DNA of 64,000 nucleotides from Cohnella rhizoplanae. Its GTDB lineage: Bacteria > Bacillota > Bacilli > Paenibacillales > Paenibacillaceae. The stretch lies in NCBI RefSeq assembly GCF_948329515.1, contig NZ_CAOJCN010000003.1, forward strand, positions 186,001 to 250,000, written 5' to 3'. Position 1 is the stretch's first letter; each line of letters opens with the position of its first letter. Below, piece by piece: positions 1 to 8,240 of this stretch. The notes below the pieces were generated by a model, which worked only from the letters and a program-made list of their open reading frames with translations, was not told where the DNA came from and searched no databases. Both the position numbers and the translations under genes were made by a program.

Positions 1-554
1 ATGCACGCGAAGATGCGGACGTGATCGTCGTATGAAACGCGGATGCGCGTCGCGTCTTTACGCAAAACGCGAATGGCGATGCGGTACAGCTTGTCCTGCA
101 GATTTTCCATCGACTGAATAATCTCGCTATTATCATGATATTTAGCCAGCTGCAGGTGGAACGCGGAGTCGGCGGCCGTAAAGCCCGCGTTGTCGTTTTG
201 GTCCGCGTATGTCTTTTGCATGGCCAGATTGTCCCGGAACCACGCCAGCTCGTCCTCCTGCCAGGCCCGCGCCGACAGCTTGCGCACGATATGCGATTCG
301 AGGGCGACCCGGATGTCGTAGAAGTCGACGGCGCGCTGTATGGAAAAATCAGCGACGAACAGACCTTTGTTGGGCGTATAACGAACTAACCCTTCGCTTT
401 CCAATCTCTCGAGCGCCGAGCGGATCGGCGTCCGGCTCATGGAGAGCCGCTCTTCAAGCATCCGTTCGGTTAAGTAATCCCCGGGCTCCAATTCGTTTCC
501 GAGGATAAGCGCCTTTAACTCGGCATACGCTTTTTCTTTCAAAGTCACTTTCAT
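1..554 (-). CDS. GntR-family transcriptional regulator, FCD (FadR) subfamily, C-terminus off the window edge
   Basis: The reverse strand is open from the ATG at 554 to base 1, giving 184 codons with no stop; the rest lies outside the window. Residues 1-70 form a GntR winged helix, with the recognition-helix motif RTPIRSALERLESEGLV followed by the wing YTPNKGLFV. From about residue 75 an all-helical FCD ligand domain begins (DFYDIRVALESHIVRKL), containing the usual D-x-x-FH segment (DSAFHLQLA). FCD regulators sense small organic or sugar acids. The gene lies 4 bp downstream of the TIM-barrel enzyme on the same strand, so the two are probably co-transcribed. A perfect palindrome in the divergent region at 1445-1456 is its likely operator, which would make it the local repressor of the apiose-like locus. 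Confidence 0.88.
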   Translation of the reverse strand, partial: MKVTLKEKAYAELKALILGNELEPGDYLTERMLEERLSMSRTPIRSALERLESEGLVRYTPNKGLFVADFSIQRAVDFYDIRVALESHIVRKLSARAWQEDELAWFRDNLAMQKTYADQNDNAGFTAADSAFHLQLAKYHDNSEIIQSMENLQDKLYRIAIRVLRKDATRIRVSYDDHVRIFAC

Positions 555-558
555 TTCG

Positions 559-1356
559 TTATCGTACTCCTCGCAGGAATTGTATGCTTTCTTCGAACCA
601 TTCCTTTTCAATATCGATCGTCCGCTCCACGCTGCCCGCGAACGGCGTCCACAGCTCGAGAATCCAATTGGGCTCCCAGCGACTGGCCTGGAGGGCTTCG
701 CGCAGGAGCGCCCAATTCAGTCGTCCTTGTCCCGCCGCCGTGCCGAGCACCGAGAAGCCCATCTGATGGTCGACTCTGCGGATATCGAAGTCCTTGACGT
801 GCAGATTCGCCGTATACGGCGCCAGTGCGCGGATGACGCTATCGGGAGATTCCAGCGCGCCAAACGAATTGACGGTGTCGAGGCAGCAGCCGAGAGAAGG
901 CGAGTCGAAATGCCGAAAGAGCCGGACCAACTGATCCGTCGTGTGCAGCCCGTGATTCTCGACCGCCAGGACGATTCCGTTCTTCTCATAGAAAGGAAGT
1001 ACCGCCTCGATCTCTGGGTAGGACAAGCCGATATCCGGCTCGGTAATTAAGGTGCGAACTAGGGGAGAGCCCGCCTTTAACGCGATATCGGCATATCCTC
1101 TTAGCGCATCGGGCGTGGTGCCGCGCAGGCCGACCTCGATTCCGATTCCCCAATCGTTCGCGAGCTTGACGATCTCGTCTTGTGCCGATCCGGACAGGAG
1201 ATGCAGGGGCAGGTTGTCGGCGTATTGGACGACGCTCGCGCCATGATCCCTTGCCAGCTCGAGCAGGCCAGCGGCAGTCAACGGCCGCTTCGGCGGTGCA
1301 TACCCGGGTACGCCGACGGCCCACGTCAACGAATAACTGCCGATTCCCCACCTCAT
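559..1356 (-). CDS. Xylose-isomerase-like TIM-barrel enzyme, candidate 3-oxo-isoapionate decarboxylase
   Basis: This is a 265-residue protein of the AP-endonuclease-2/xylose-isomerase-like TIM-barrel superfamily. I chose the ATG at 1356 because GGGGGG sits just before it and the protein then opens with the first barrel strand MRWGIGSYSLTW; a longer reading frame to 1428 has no such support. Likely metal ligands include the E in VLAVENHG, the D in CCLDTVNS, the H in NLHVKDFD and the E in ILELWTP. The N-terminal GIGSYSLTWAVGVPGY and the neighbouring ApnO-like gene recall OiaC, which decarboxylates 3-oxo-isoapionate to L-erythrulose. The fold is clear; the substrate is inferred from memory of that family and from context. 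Confidence 0.72.
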   Translation of the reverse strand: MRWGIGSYSLTWAVGVPGYAPPKRPLTAAGLLELARDHGASVVQYADNLPLHLLSGSAQDEIVKLANDWGIGIEVGLRGTTPDALRGYADIALKAGSPLVRTLITEPDIGLSYPEIEAVLPFYEKNGIVLAVENHGLHTTDQLVRLFRHFDSPSLGCCLDTVNSFGALESPDSVIRALAPYTANLHVKDFDIRRVDHQMGFSVLGTAAGQGRLNWALLREALQASRWEPNWILELWTPFAGSVERTIDIEKEWFEESIQFLRGVR

Positions 1357-1444
1357 GACGTTCCCCCCTACGAATCCAGCCGCTTCAAAATTTAATTGAA
1401 GTGTAACACGTCCGCGCGCGACCGACAATACATTAGGTATTTTT

Positions 1445-1456
1445 TTGGTATACCAA
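1445..1456. promoter_or_regulatory. Perfect palindrome TTGGTATACCAA, candidate GntR/FCD operator
   Basis: The 12-bp sequence TTGGTATACCAA is its own reverse complement. It lies in the 174-bp divergent region between the leftward TIM-barrel/GntR pair and the rightward ApnO-like operon. FadR/FCD regulators usually bind short palindromes with GT and AC half-sites, which this matches. A weak promoter, TTGTAT (1457-1462), 17 bp, TACGAT (1480-1485), starts right beside it for the rightward operon, so bound repressor would block RNA polymerase. Confidence 0.6.
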
Positions 1457-1530
1457 TTGTATTCTTAGAATAGGCATGTTACGATGAGCACGAAAAAGCG
1501 GATAGGTAATGGCGATAGGAGGAGTATTCC

Positions 1531-2385
1531 GTGGGTAAAGTCGTGGCATTGATCGGCGCGGGAGGCAAGATGGGCTGCCGCATCGCCGATAATCTGAAGG
1601 CATCCGCGTACGACATGAAATACGTGGAGACGGGCGAGCGGGGAATTGCCCAGCTGGCGCAGCGCGGGTGGGTCCCGACGGCGCAGGAGGAAGCGGTACC
1701 AGAGGCGGATATCGTCATCATGGCGGTGCCCGATATTCGGATCGGGGCGGTCGCGGCCAGCGTCGCGCCCCTGATGAAGAGCGGGGCGATGATGATCCTG
1801 CTGGACCCGGCGGCCGCATATCTGAATCAGTTGCCGGACCGTGCGGACGTCGCTTACTTCGTCTCCCATCCCTGCCATCCGCCGGTGTTCAACGATGAGA
1901 CTTCGCCGGAAGCCCGACGCGATTACTTCGGAGGCGTCAAGGCCAAGCAGGCCATCGTCTGCGCGCTCGTCCAGGGCGGCGATGCGGCGTACGCAACCGG
2001 CGAAGCCATGGCCAAGGAGATGTTCGCGCCGGTCTTCCGCTCGCACCGGATCACGCTGGAGCAGATGGCGATCCTCGAGCCGACGATGGCGGAGACGGTG
2101 AGCTCGATGCTGGCGACGCTCATGCGCGAAGCGATGGACGAGGCGGTGAACCGGGGCGTCCCGTACGAGGCGGCCAGGGACTTCATGCTCGGGCACGTCC
2201 ATATCCAGCTTGCGATCGTGTTCGGCGAGGCGGGCAATCCGTTCTCCGACGCATGCAAGATCGCGATCGAGTACGGCAAGCGGTTCATGATCCAGCCGGA
2301 TTGGCGACGGCTGTTCGAACCGAGCTCCGTCTATGAGCAGATCGACGTGATGCTCCATCCGGAGAAGCTGAATCCAACGGGATAG
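1531..2385 (+). CDS. apnO: NAD-dependent D-apionate oxidoisomerase-like protein (PGDH_C family)
   Basis: The 284-residue protein starts at a GTG preceded by a strong AGGAGGAG (1517-1524). It has an N-terminal Rossmann fold (VVALIGAGGKMGCRIADNL) and an all-helical C-terminal half typical of the phosphogluconate-dehydrogenase-like PGDH_C family. The stretch FVSHPCHPPVFND and the block HRITLEQMAILEPTMAETV match what I remember of ApnO, which converts D-apionate to 3-oxo-isoapionate by coupled oxidation and isomerisation. It heads a tight rightward operon with a Gfo/Idh/MocA dehydrogenase, an amidohydrolase and an apiosidase-like hydrolase. Family assignment is good. The exact substrate is inferred; another branched or tetronic sugar acid is possible. 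Confidence 0.7.
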   Translation: MGKVVALIGAGGKMGCRIADNLKASAYDMKYVETGERGIAQLAQRGWVPTAQEEAVPEADIVIMAVPDIRIGAVAASVAPLMKSGAMMILLDPAAAYLNQLPDRADVAYFVSHPCHPPVFNDETSPEARRDYFGGVKAKQAIVCALVQGGDAAYATGEAMAKEMFAPVFRSHRITLEQMAILEPTMAETVSSMLATLMREAMDEAVNRGVPYEAARDFMLGHVHIQLAIVFGEAGNPFSDACKIAIEYGKRFMIQPDWRRLFEPSSVYEQIDVMLHPEKLNPTG

Positions 2386-2397
2386 GGGAATCGCGCG

Positions 2398-3465
2398 ATG
2401 AGAGCATGGAAGATCGGATTGATCGGTACGGGCTGGTGGTCGGAAAAGCACCTGAACGCCTGGAGCCGAATAACGAACGCGCAAGTCACGGCGCTGTGCG
2501 ACCTCAGCAGGGAGAAGCTGGCGCGCAGAGGGACGGCGTATGGCATACCGCCGCAGCGTCAATATGACCGTGCGGATGAGATGCTGTCCGAAGCCGAGAT
2601 CGATATCGTCGATATCGTGACCGGCCCGGATACGCATCTGGCGCTCGTGCGTCAAGCGGCCGCGGCAGGCAAGCACATCCTGTGCCAGAAGCCGTTCGCC
2701 CGTACCGAAGCAGAAGCCCGAGAAATGGTTGAGCTGGCCCGGGCGGCGGGCGTGCGTCTGATGGTGGCGGAAAATTGGCGGTGGCTAAGCCGGTTCCAGA
2801 GGATCAAGCGTCTGCTGGACGAGGGCCGCGTCGGGAAGCTGCACGCGATCCGTTATATTCACTCGGACTACTACACGCCCCGCATGAAACCGGAGATCGC
2901 GCTTCCGCAGCCCTTTTTCCGCGACATGCCCCGTCTGCTTTTCTACGAGATGGGCGCGCACTGGTACGACACCTGGCGATTCCTGTTCGGGACGCCCTCC
3001 AGGCTGTATGCGGAGACGATGACGGTCAGCCCCTACGTTCGCGGGGAGGATGCGGGCATCGTCGCGCTCGGGTACGAGGATCACTACGGCTACATGGATA
3101 TGAGCTGGGCGACGAGGCAGAAGCTGGACGCGCCGCTTGGCGATGAAGTCGGGCCTGTTCACCTGGAGCAATTGATCGTGGACGGGGAAAAGGGAACCAT
3201 CAAGTTGTATGCGGACGGCGCGATCGGATTCGTCGCGATGGACGGCGGCGGGGAATCTCGCTTGCTCGAGCCGCATCCGTTGGACCACGAGGATAGCCAT
3301 CTTAGGCTGCAAGCCCACATGATCGAATGTATCGAGCGCGGCGAACCGTTCCAAACGAGCGGGGAAGACAACCTCGCGACGCTGCGCATGATGTTCGGAA
3401 CGTACGAGAGCGCGGCGAACCATACGCCCGTTTTTTTCGACCGAGAGGAGCGACGACAGGCATGA
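2398..3465 (+). CDS. Gfo/Idh/MocA-family dehydrogenase, candidate D-apiose dehydrogenase
   Basis: The 355-residue protein has an N-terminal NAD(P)-binding Rossmann fold (KIGLIGTGWWSEKHLNAW) and the conserved substrate-site lysine motif ILCQKPFARTEAEA around residues 95-110. The C-terminal alpha/beta domain contains the signature EMGAHWYDTWRFLFG with a catalytic-type H and D. The family oxidises sugars, inositols and glycosides; D-apiose dehydrogenase (ApsD) belongs to it and makes D-apionolactone. The gene follows the ApnO-like gene by 12 bp, and its stop overlaps the next start (ATGA at 3462-3465), so translation is coupled. Family certain; D-apiose as substrate is inferred from the neighbours. 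Confidence 0.85.
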   Translation: MRAWKIGLIGTGWWSEKHLNAWSRITNAQVTALCDLSREKLARRGTAYGIPPQRQYDRADEMLSEAEIDIVDIVTGPDTHLALVRQAAAAGKHILCQKPFARTEAEAREMVELARAAGVRLMVAENWRWLSRFQRIKRLLDEGRVGKLHAIRYIHSDYYTPRMKPEIALPQPFFRDMPRLLFYEMGAHWYDTWRFLFGTPSRLYAETMTVSPYVRGEDAGIVALGYEDHYGYMDMSWATRQKLDAPLGDEVGPVHLEQLIVDGEKGTIKLYADGAIGFVAMDGGGESRLLEPHPLDHEDSHLRLQAHMIECIERGEPFQTSGEDNLATLRMMFGTYESAANHTPVFFDREERRQA

Positions 3466-4223
3466 CGATCATCGACGTCCACGCCCACCTGGGCGCGGAT
3501 TGCGTATTTGACGAGCTGTTCACGGCGGAGGAACTGCTGAACAAGCACCGCGAGCACGGTATCGGACTGTCCATCGTGCAGCCGGCCTCCTGCCACGATC
3601 TGGAGAAGGTGCGGGAGCAGCACGATGCGATCGCCGCGCTGGCCGCACAGTACCCGGGGCAGATCCTGGGCATGGCCAATCCCAATCCGCATCTGCCCGA
3701 TGCGGCATACGCCGAAGAGATCCGCCGCTGCATGGAGGAGCTCGGCTTCGTCGGCATCAAGATGCACACGTCGGCTCACGCGGTTCATCCCGACAGCCGC
3801 GACGGCCGCAAGGTGTTCGAGCAGGGCCGCAGATGGGGGGTGCCCGTCATGGTACACACCGGCGCGGGCATCCCGTTCGCGAATCCTGCCAACTTGATGG
3901 CGTCGGCGGAGCGGTACCCCGACGTGAATATCGTCATGGCCCACTGCGGCATGATGATTCTGGCGGGAGAGACGGCGCTCGCGATGTCGAGGCACGGCAA
4001 CTTATACGCGGACATCACTTGGACGGCGGGGTTTCAGGTTCGGCGTTGGGCGAAGGAATTCGGCGCGCACCGTTTTTTGTTCGGATCCGACCATGCGGAC
4101 AACGCGGGCGCGGAGCTCGGCAAGCTTCGCACGTGCGGGCTGTCCGCAGAGGAACAGGCATGGATTTTCGGCAAGAGCGCAGAGGCGCTGTACCGACTGC
4201 GACCGGAGGGGGAGAAGGCATGA
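3462..4223 (+). CDS. Amidohydrolase-family (Amidohydro_2) TIM-barrel hydrolase, possible sugar lactonase
   Basis: The 253-residue protein begins at the ATG overlapping the upstream stop, directly giving the metal-binding strand MTIIDVHAHLG with its H-x-H pair. Further metal ligands are visible: VMVHTGAG, IVMAHCGMM and the late aspartate FLFGSDHADN. This is the PF04909 fold, used for hydrolysis or decarboxylation of small carboxylic acids and lactones. In a pathway where a Gfo/Idh/MocA enzyme would make apionolactone, a lactonase step is missing, and this is the only hydrolase of the right size in the operon. That role is inference. It overlaps the next gene by 4 bp (ATGA). Confidence 0.82.
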   Translation: MTIIDVHAHLGADCVFDELFTAEELLNKHREHGIGLSIVQPASCHDLEKVREQHDAIAALAAQYPGQILGMANPNPHLPDAAYAEEIRRCMEELGFVGIKMHTSAHAVHPDSRDGRKVFEQGRRWGVPVMVHTGAGIPFANPANLMASAERYPDVNIVMAHCGMMILAGETALAMSRHGNLYADITWTAGFQVRRWAKEFGAHRFLFGSDHADNAGAELGKLRTCGLSAEEQAWIFGKSAEALYRLRPEGEKA

Positions 4224-5500
4224 GCATCGCGATCGATCCGACGAAGGAATTCTTTCTGAAGGACGGGAAAAAGTTTTTTTACCTGGGCGACACCGTATGG
4301 AGCGTTTTCTCGAACGCCACGCTCGAGGAGTGGGAGGCGTATCTGGACTACCGCCGCAGCCAAGGCTTTAACGCGGTGCAAATCTCCATCCTGCCGATCA
4401 TCCACGACCGGAGCGAGTCGGGGCTCGGCCTTCATCCGTTTCGCGTTAAAGACGACGGCTCGTGGGATTTCTCCGACATCGACCGGGCGTTCTTCGAGCG
4501 TGCGGCGCTCATGGTCGGGATGGCGGTCGACAGAGGCTTCCTGCCGGCGCTGGTCGTGCTCTGGGGCAATTATGCGCCGGGGAACTGGATGAGCCGGATT
4601 ACCGAAGACCGGTACGTCATGCCCCGCGAACTGGTGAAGCCGTACGTCGAGTTCGTGTCCGCGACATTCTCGCGATACGAGCCGATGTACTTCATCAGCG
4701 GGGATACGAACTTCGAGCAGGAAGGGGCGGACGATTATTACCTTGAAGCGATGCATACGATCAAGCGGCTCGAGCCGGACGCGATCGTAGCGATGCACTG
4801 CGGCGGGAGCGTCGTCGACCTGACGGATCGCCTGGAGCGCGACGAAGCGCTCGATTACTATGCTTATCAATCCAGTCACGGCGACGATAACCAATACGAG
4901 ACGTATGCGATGGCCCTGAAGCTGCGCGACAAACCGGTCAGGCGGCCCGTCATGAATGTCGAACCCTGCTACGAAGGCCACGGCCGCGGCGGGAAATACG
5001 GCAGATACGACGCGTTCATGATCCGCAGGGCGTTCTGGACGAGCGTGCTGTCCGGCGCGGCGACCGGCTTCGGCTACGGCGCGCACGGCGTCTGGTCCTG
5101 GCACCGCAAGGGGCAAGCCTTCAACAACGAGGGCTACTCGATGACGCCGCACGATTGGCGCACCGCGCTTCGGTTCGAGGGCGCATGGGACGCGGCATTC
5201 GGCAAATGGCTGTTCGAGCGGTACGACCTGTTCGGCTGGCAGCCGGCGCAGGCGCTGCTCGAAGCCGACGAGCCCGAGATTCGCGTCGCCGCCTCCGCAG
5301 ACCGGTCAGGCATCGCGGTCTACGCGCCGTACGCGAGGACGCTGCGCCTGCGCACCGGTCCGGACCGCTACCGCTGGGAAGGCTTCGATCTGCGGACGCG
5401 GTATCCGTTCTCGCCGCTCGCTCGCTCGGGCGAAGGGATCGCAATCCTGGAGCTGCCCGAGGCGAATTCGGACGTGCTGTATATCGGCACCCGCATCTAA
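4220..5500 (+). CDS. Apiosidase-like glycoside hydrolase (DUF4038/PF13204)
   Basis: The 426-residue cytoplasmic protein has no signal peptide. It starts at the ATG overlapping the previous stop. It matches the DUF4038 apiosidase-like TIM barrel: N-terminal FFLKDGKKFFYLGDTVWSVF, then YRRSQGFNAVQISILP, the acidic strand FISGDTNFEQE and, late in the barrel, RRPVMNVEPCYEGHGRG whose glutamate is a catalytic candidate. A small beta-sandwich follows from about residue 345 (the DUF4038-associated C-terminal domain). Members remove terminal apiose or related branched sugars from glycosides and pectin fragments. Lack of a leader means it would act on imported oligosaccharides, consistent with the importer at 8241-11756. 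It is the last gene of the operon. Confidence 0.83.
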   Translation: MSIAIDPTKEFFLKDGKKFFYLGDTVWSVFSNATLEEWEAYLDYRRSQGFNAVQISILPIIHDRSESGLGLHPFRVKDDGSWDFSDIDRAFFERAALMVGMAVDRGFLPALVVLWGNYAPGNWMSRITEDRYVMPRELVKPYVEFVSATFSRYEPMYFISGDTNFEQEGADDYYLEAMHTIKRLEPDAIVAMHCGGSVVDLTDRLERDEALDYYAYQSSHGDDNQYETYAMALKLRDKPVRRPVMNVEPCYEGHGRGGKYGRYDAFMIRRAFWTSVLSGAATGFGYGAHGVWSWHRKGQAFNNEGYSMTPHDWRTALRFEGAWDAAFGKWLFERYDLFGWQPAQALLEADEPEIRVAASADRSGIAVYAPYARTLRLRTGPDRYRWEGFDLRTRYPFSPLARSGEGIAILELPEANSDVLYIGTRI

Positions 5501-5535
5501 TGGCGCGGTAATCCCTTGAAGACCCTAGACAATCG

Positions 5536-5563
5536 GCGTGCCCTAATCGGGCATGCTTTTTTT
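5536..5563 (+). terminator. Rho-independent terminator after the apiosidase-like operon
   Basis: An 8-bp stem (GCGTGCCC with GGGCATGC, one G-U pair) with a 5-base loop is followed by seven T residues. It closes the operon of 1531-5500. Confidence 0.85.
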
Positions 5564-5570
5564 GCGCATT

Positions 5571-5584
5571 TGCAAGCGATTACA
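5571..5584 (+). promoter_or_regulatory. Perfect cre box TGCAAGCGATTACA (CcpA site)
   Basis: The 14-mer matches the cre consensus TGNAANCGNTNNCA at every fixed position. It lies 126 bp upstream of the secreted beta-helix gene and just after a terminator, so it most likely mediates catabolite repression of that gene. Confidence 0.7.
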
Positions 5585-5709
5585 ATTCTGTACAGTCGGC
5601 CGGGTGCGCGTGCGGCAATAAAGTTCAAAATATATCGTATCGCCGCGGCCGGGGCGCGTGGAACAATGGGAGCGCAACACCATTCCGAAGCGCAGAGGAG
5701 GATTCAGTA

Positions 5710-8001
5710 ATGGGCAAGGCAATCGGCATGAGCAAGGGAAGAGCTTCGCGAGGCGCGGTATGGCTGTTGGTCGGGGTATGGTGGCTGGGCGTCATGGGCT
5801 TGGCCTCGTTCGCAGATCGTTCGTACGCGGCGACGAACTACTATGTCAGCCCGTCCGGCAGCGACGCGACCGGCAGCGGCACGTCGGGGAGTCCGTGGAA
5901 GACGATCGCTTACGCCGCGGCTCACGTGCCCGCGGGAGCGGGCAACACGATCGTGCTGTCGGCAGGAACCTTTACGGAGACACAGCCGATCCAGCTTCCC
6001 TTAGGCGTCAACGTGACGGGGGCCGGCGTCTCGCAGACGACGGTGACCGCCGGCTCGCTGCCGGCGGCGGGCGGGCGCAACGAGCTGTTCCTGCTCGTCT
6101 CGTCGTCTCACGCCAACGGCGCCCAGACGCTCAGCGGGTTCAAGATCGACGGCCAATCCGAGGCGCTCGAAGCGGGCATCCACGTCCAGGGCCGCGACAA
6201 CGTCGTCATCCACGACGTGAACGTGCAGAACACCAAGCATACGGCCATGCGCATCATCGCCGGCTGGAGCGCGACGGACACGACGGCGCCGCCGTTCTAT
6301 TTGACGGGCATCCAGGTGTACAACTGCGCGCTCACGAACGTATCCCAGGACCTGTCGGGATGGACGTCCGGCGCGATCCTCGTCGGCGGCGTGGACGGCG
6401 CGCTCATTCACCACAACACGATCAACGAGAACGCCGGCTACGGCATCAAGTTCGAGAACAACGGCTGGTTCAAGGGGCTGAAGGTGTACAACAACACGAT
6501 CAATACGAACGCCTACGACACGCTATGGGGATCGGACGCCGCTCTGGAATTCTGGAACATTTACGACGGCAGCGAGATCTACAACAATACGTTGAACAAC
6601 TGGGTGTCCCTGGTCAACCGGTTCGCGGGCACGGGCACGTCGGTATCCGTCCATGACAACACGGAGATCAACGCGCGGGATGACACGCCCGTAGCGGCCA
6701 TCGAACTAGCCGTCGGCAATGCGAAGGTGTACAACAATTACATCGAGCAGTCCCGTTGGGGCGTCGGGATGTGGCAGGAGAAGTACGTCAGCAACAACGA
6801 GATTTACAACAACGTCTTCTATAACCGGGTGTTGCCGGCAGACGATTGGAACGCGGGCATTTACTTCGAGAACCTGAACGTCGGTTACGCCTACAACAAT
6901 AACAAGATATACAACAACTACTTCAACAAGTTCGAGCAGGCCGTCTGGTACAAGGCGATCGGCAACTCGCCGATCACCAACACGAAGTTCCAGAACAATG
7001 TGGTCGAAGACATGGAGTACGCGCTGATCCTAACGGCCTCGGATACCAATTACCTGATCGACACGACGATGACTTACAACGCGCTGAACAACGTGCCCGC
7101 GGTCCTGCGTCCGTTCGGCGCGACGCCGGTCAACCTCGTGACGACCAACAATCTGACCGGGAATCCGGGGCTGACCAAGACCGGCGCGAAGCCCGATCCC
7201 TACTTCCGTCCGTCGTCCTCTTCGAGTCTCGTCGTGAACGCAGGCACGAACGTAGGTCTCCCTTACAGCGGCTCCGCGCCGGACATCGGCCGGTACGAGT
7301 GGACCGGAACCGGCGGCGGAGCGGACGCGACTGCGCCGACCGCGCCGACCGGTCTGACCGCGCCTTCGAAGACGGATACGACGGTCAATCTGACCTGGAC
7401 CGCCTCGACGGACAATGTCGCCGTGACCGGATACGATGTCTACCGCGGCACGACCAAGGTCAACGCATCGCCGGTCTCCGGCACCGCTTATACCGTGACG
7501 GGGCTCGCGGCCTCGACGGCGTATTCGTTCACGGTCAAGGCGAGGGACGCGGCGGGCAACGAGTCGGCTGCGAGCGCGGCGCTGTCCGTCACGACGAACG
7601 CCTCATCCTCGACGGGCGCAGCTTACGAGGCGGAGGCGACTGCCAACACGCTGACCGGCGGCGCCTGGAAGGCGAGCTGTTCGACGTGCTCGGGCGGATT
7701 CTCGGTGAACAATATCGGCAACAACGACGGGACGCTCCAATTCAATGGCGTGTCGGCTTCCTCGGCAGGCAGCTATACGGTTCGAATCTATTACAAGAAC
7801 GGAGATGCGGCGGCTAGAACGGCGCTGGTCAGCGTGAACGCCGGTTCGCCGATCTCCGTCACGTTCGCGTCCACGGGCAGCTGGACGACGGTCGGCTTCG
7901 TAGACACGACCGTCAGCCTGAATGCCGGCAGCAATACGATCAAGTTCTATCACAACGCCGGATCGTACGGACCGGACTTCGACAAGCTGACGAGGATGTA
8001 A
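5710..8001 (+). CDS. Secreted right-handed beta-helix protein with FN3 and CBM6/35-like domain, likely polysaccharide-active
   Basis: The 763-residue protein starts after GAGGAGGATTCAGTA. A signal peptide (hydrophobic [14 protein letters not shown]) ends near residue 40 at SYA. Residues about 41-530 form a parallel beta-helix, opening with [15 protein letters not shown] (DUF1565-type) and rich in NN ladders such as IYNNTLNN and VYNNYIEQ. Residues about 537-628 are a fibronectin type III domain ([22 protein letters not shown]), and about 634-763 are a CBM6/35-like jelly roll (YEAEA at the start, DFDKL at the end). Such proteins are often pectate lyases or other uronan-active enzymes, but no catalytic residue can be assigned here. 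A cre box lies upstream. It may release apiose-bearing pectic fragments for the next-door importer; that is inference. Confidence 0.85.
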   Translation: MGKAIGMSKGRASRGAVWLLVGVWWLGVMGLASFADRSYAATNYYVSPSGSDATGSGTSGSPWKTIAYAAAHVPAGAGNTIVLSAGTFTETQPIQLPLGVNVTGAGVSQTTVTAGSLPAAGGRNELFLLVSSSHANGAQTLSGFKIDGQSEALEAGIHVQGRDNVVIHDVNVQNTKHTAMRIIAGWSATDTTAPPFYLTGIQVYNCALTNVSQDLSGWTSGAILVGGVDGALIHHNTINENAGYGIKFENNGWFKGLKVYNNTINTNAYDTLWGSDAALEFWNIYDGSEIYNNTLNNWVSLVNRFAGTGTSVSVHDNTEINARDDTPVAAIELAVGNAKVYNNYIEQSRWGVGMWQEKYVSNNEIYNNVFYNRVLPADDWNAGIYFENLNVGYAYNNNKIYNNYFNKFEQAVWYKAIGNSPITNTKFQNNVVEDMEYALILTASDTNYLIDTTMTYNALNNVPAVLRPFGATPVNLVTTNNLTGNPGLTKTGAKPDPYFRPSSSSSLVVNAGTNVGLPYSGSAPDIGRYEWTGTGGGADATAPTAPTGLTAPSKTDTTVNLTWTASTDNVAVTGYDVYRGTTKVNASPVSGTAYTVTGLAASTAYSFTVKARDAAGNESAASAALSVTTNASSSTGAAYEAEATANTLTGGAWKASCSTCSGGFSVNNIGNNDGTLQFNGVSASSAGSYTVRIYYKNGDAAARTALVSVNAGSPISVTFASTGSWTTVGFVDTTVSLNAGSNTIKFYHNAGSYGPDFDKLTRM

Positions 8002-8030
8002 GTCCGGGGCAACACGAGCATAGGCATGGG

Positions 8031-8056
8031 AAAAGGAGGCCGCGAGGCCTCCTTTT
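8031..8056 (+). terminator. Rho-independent terminator
   Basis: Perfect 11-bp stem AAAAGGAGGCC / GGCCTCCTTTT with a GCGA tetraloop, ending in TTTT. It separates the beta-helix gene from the ABC transporter operon. Confidence 0.9.
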
Positions 8057-8240
8057 CTGCGTGATCGCGCTTGGCTTGCCGCTATCCGATCGCCATTCCT
8101 GCGAGCAATGTTCAGTTTATACAGTCCCGCCGGCCCGTAAAGTTCAGTTCCGGCAGTAGCCCGAAGTCGGGCCGGATCCGCATAATAGGCTTCAGAACGG
8201 CGGAGAGAATTCGCACAATAGACCGAGGTGACCTAAGGCA

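Noticed and set aside
1465..2676. 403-codon open frame on the minus strand
   Set aside because: It is the shadow of the ApnO-like and Gfo/Idh/MocA genes in GC-rich DNA; the protein is Arg/His-rich with no recognisable fold and no ribosome binding site.
3833..4219. Forward extension in front of the apiosidase-like gene
   Set aside because: It overlaps the amidohydrolase in another frame; the ATGA overlap at 4220 and the family N-terminus set the start.
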